From the NCBI RefSeq assembly GCF_025465945.1, contig NZ_JANLNW010000051.1, positions 124,001 to 188,000 of the forward strand: a stretch of DNA of 64,000 bases, written 5' to 3'. The position numbers and the translations under genes were made by a program. The notes under the pieces were generated by a model, which searched no databases, was not told the origin of the DNA, and saw only the letters and a program-made list of their open reading frames with translations. Source of the DNA: Pseudomonas sp. 6D_7.1_Bac1 (GTDB lineage Bacteria > Pseudomonadota > Gammaproteobacteria > Pseudomonadales > Pseudomonadaceae). Below, one piece after another: positions 63,454 through 64,000 of this stretch. Each line of letters opens with the position of its first letter. Position 1 is the stretch's first letter.

Positions 63454-64000
63454 ATGTCAGAACAGGCTCAAACCATCGCCGCGACGCTCAGCGCCGGCAC
63501 CAGCAAGGACACCCAGAAAGTCATCTTCGCCTCGTCCCTCGGGACGGTGTTCGAGTGGTATGACTTCTTCCTCTACGGCGCCCTCGCGGCGGTGATCAGT
63601 AAACAGTTTTTCGCCGGGGTCAACGACACCACGGCGTTCATCTTTGCGCTGATGGCCTTCGCCGCCGGCTTCATCGTGCGGCCGTTCGGCGCGCTGGTGT
63701 TTGGTCGCCTGGGAGACATGATCGGGCGCAAATATACGTTCCTCGCGACGATCATCCTGATGGGCCTGGCAACGTTCTGCGTCGGTCTGTTGCCGACCTA
63801 CGCCAGCATCGGGATTGCCGCGCCGATCATTCTGGTGGTGCTGCGCATGCTCCAGGGTCTGGCACTGGGCGGTGAATACGGTGGCGCGGCAACCTACGTC
63901 GCCGAGCACGCGCCGCTCGGTAAACGCGGCTTCCACACCAGCTGGATTCAGTCCACCGCCACCCTCGGTTTACTGCTGTCGTTACTGGTAGTGCTCGGTT
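63454..64000 (+). CDS. MFS metabolite:H+ symporter, cut by window end
   Basis: The first 182 codons of a carrier of the MHS subfamily. The start ATG 63454 has GAGGGAT 7-10 bases upstream. The sequence VIFASSLGTVFEWYDFFLYGALAAVISKQFFAG is the subfamily's first-helix signature, followed by the MFS motif GRLGDMIGRKYTFL and RMLQGLALGGEYGGAATYVAEHAP. Members carry dicarboxylates, alpha-ketoglutarate, proline/betaine or shikimate; the substrate cannot be told from the N-terminal part. The frame stays open to the window end. Confidence 0.88.
   Translation, partial: MSEQAQTIAATLSAGTSKDTQKVIFASSLGTVFEWYDFFLYGALAAVISKQFFAGVNDTTAFIFALMAFAAGFIVRPFGALVFGRLGDMIGRKYTFLATIILMGLATFCVGLLPTYASIGIAAPIILVVLRMLQGLALGGEYGGAATYVAEHAPLGKRGFHTSWIQSTATLGLLLSLLVVLG

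Overview
The window looks like chromosome from a Pseudomonas of the P. fluorescens group. The evidence is the GC-rich core, the bkd operon with its Lrp-type regulator, a reductive pyrimidine (pyd) cluster, a DUF6124 protein, a PfAlkC-type glycosylase, and many REP/REPIN repeats with GCGAGC...GCTCGC arms. These assignments come from reading the sequence and recognising protein families; no database search was run.

Layout. 1-8.1 kb holds housekeeping genes: the end of an ABC-F ATPase, pssA, DUF6124 with a structured leader, a TSUP permease, nudC, a dienoyl-CoA isomerase, a lipase and a DHH protein. 8.3-16.7 kb is a complete reductive pyrimidine pathway: amidohydrolase, NCS1 permease, dihydropyrimidinase, PreT, PreA and a TetR regulator. 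16.8-21 kb carries CopC/CopD and an EmrAB-like efflux pair. 21.0-24.6 kb is a sulfide-detoxification locus: TSUP exporter, SQR, a BigR-type ArsR repressor, and a divergent persulfide dioxygenase with a palindromic operator. At 24.87-29.64 kb an accessory block sits at the 3' end of bkdR. It contains a dead IS4-family element and an 891-aa Ig-like/lectin-like protein, and it is bounded by a diverged duplicate of the bkdR 3' end. 29.6-36.6 kb holds bkdR, bkdA1-bkdA2-bkdB-lpdV and a branched-chain aminotransferase. 36.7-40.3 kb has LysR/LysE and ArsR/P450 divergent pairs.

40.34-~52.99 kb is an AT-richer island. It is bounded by a truncated monooxygenase start on the left and a truncated LysR end on the right. 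It encodes two tandem ToxR/ToxS-like membrane regulator pairs, a CRP/IprA-like regulator, a phage-type lysis cassette (holin, Rz-like protein, lambda-R-like endolysin, a 75-aa protein, DUF1353), a XaxA/XaxB binary pore-forming toxin, and a second unpaired XaxA. No phage structural genes are present. My inference is that this is a toxin island in which a regulated holin/endolysin module releases leaderless toxins by lysis, as proposed for type 10 secretion. This is the most interesting system in the window.

53.1-64 kb returns to core genes: an FKBP isomerase, an RcnB-like protein, a citrate-type MFS carrier with a ModA-like binding protein and LysR, a CPA2 antiporter, alkC, LysR with a GMC oxidoreductase, and an MFS carrier cut by the window end. 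Two twin ~215-bp repeats flank alkC-LysR-GMC.
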